Below, in pieces: positions 42,407 through 42,689 of a stretch of DNA of 42,689 bases (position 1 is the first letter of the stretch; each line of letters opens with the position of its first letter). The translations under genes were made by a program, and so were the position numbers. This DNA comes from Prosthecobacter sp. (GTDB lineage Bacteria > Verrucomicrobiota > Verrucomicrobiia > Verrucomicrobiales > Verrucomicrobiaceae), in NCBI RefSeq assembly GCF_014879935.1, contig NZ_JACSRD010000091.1:1-42689 (forward strand), written 5' to 3'. Below the pieces are notes generated by a model, which saw only the letters and a program-made list of their open reading frames with translations, did no database searches and was not told where the DNA came from.

Positions 42407-42689
42407 TCACATTTTCATGCCTTTGCCCATGCTGAGGGCTTTGCCCATGCCGCCGCCGAGCTTGTAACCTTCCTCCTGGAGGGACATGCGAACGGTTTTG
42501 ATGCCTTGATCGACGCCTTTGCCGACGGAGCCGCCGATTTGTGATCCGACCTGCTCGCCTACTTGTGATCCGATCATGCCGCCGACCTGCTGGCCGATGG
42601 CTGTGCCCACCACGGGAATGGCGCTGCCCACTGCGGCTCCGATGGCCTTGCCACCGGCGGTGCCCACGGCCTTCCCGGCCGTGCCGCCG
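42407..42689 (-). CDS. Glycine-zipper protein, C-terminal part (5' end outside window)
   Basis: At least 93 residues are visible; the frame is still open at the window edge, and the GTG at 42667 is not a convincing start. The visible part is a glycine zipper (AIGAAVGSAIPVVGTAIGQQ, then GGMIGSQVGEQVGSQIGGSV). It is followed by GKGVDQGIKTVRMSLQEEGYKLGG and a basic Gly/Met/Lys end. The pattern zipper - (S/T)VR - helix - G-x-K-L-G matches the end of the glutamine-rich protein 46 bp downstream, indicating duplication. It is probably membrane-interacting. Start, N-terminal domain and true length lie beyond the window. Confidence 0.75.
   Translation of the reverse strand, partial: GGTAGKAVGTAGGKAIGAAVGSAIPVVGTAIGQQVGGMIGSQVGEQVGSQIGGSVGKGVDQGIKTVRMSLQEEGYKLGGGMGKALSMGKGMKM

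Overview
The window looks like a chromosomal segment from a GC-rich, Gram-negative member of the Planctomycetota-Verrucomicrobiota-Chlamydiota group, most likely Verrucomicrobiota (Prosthecobacter/Verrucomicrobium-like). The reasons are the dense S1 sulfatase cluster beside a DUF1080 protein, a Ser/Thr kinase fused to a formylglycine-enzyme-like domain, short dispersed repeats that enter reading frames, and an LPS heptose epimerase that implies an outer membrane. No rRNA, tRNA, transposase, integrase or CRISPR array was seen. The taxonomic call is inference from gene content, not from a marker gene.

Layout. (1) 1-344: the end of a small membrane protein. (2) 493-13543: a polysaccharide-desulfation island. 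A secreted DUF1080 protein is divergent from three plus-strand sulfatases, which meet five minus-strand sulfatases tail to tail. All eight carry the Cys-type C-x-P-x-R maturation motif and a signal peptide, and most end in a lysine-rich tail. (3) 13645-16774: an overlapping pair, a P-loop NTPase and a protein with six near-identical 48-residue TPR-like repeats. This is a candidate NTP-dependent conflict or signalling module. (4) 16831-17643: trpA alone. (5) 17644-18190: a non-genic or doubtful stretch with an array of 42-bp hairpin units. (6) 18191-22540: a 1449-residue membrane Ser/Thr kinase with several sensor-like domains. (7) 22677-24298: hldD and an unrecognised gene. (8) 24525-27805: a 2-oxoacid dehydrogenase operon (E1 alpha, E1 beta, E2). 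(9) 27887-42689: an unusual locus that runs off the end of the window.

The last region is the best candidate for an undescribed system. It holds a Ser/Thr kinase with an extracytoplasmic peptidoglycan-binding-like domain, a protein with a core resembling the plant IQM family, a pseudopilin-like protein, and a 1894-residue coiled-coil protein with a PI3/4-kinase-like catalytic signature. Divergent from these are a TraG/VirD4-like coupling ATPase, a helical protein with PEAPQQG repeats and a lone cyclic-nucleotide-binding-fold protein. Two related glycine-zipper proteins follow, one of them very glutamine-rich. There is no relaxase, VirB-type channel or integrase in view, so this does not look like an ordinary conjugative element. 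A working hypothesis is a secretion or envelope-associated machine in which the coupling ATPase handles large, disordered or effector-like proteins.

The sulfatases, the DUF1080 protein and perhaps the large kinase fit scavenging of sulfated polysaccharides. The kinase's formylglycine-enzyme-like domain lacks the catalytic cysteines, so it cannot be assumed to mature the sulfatases.
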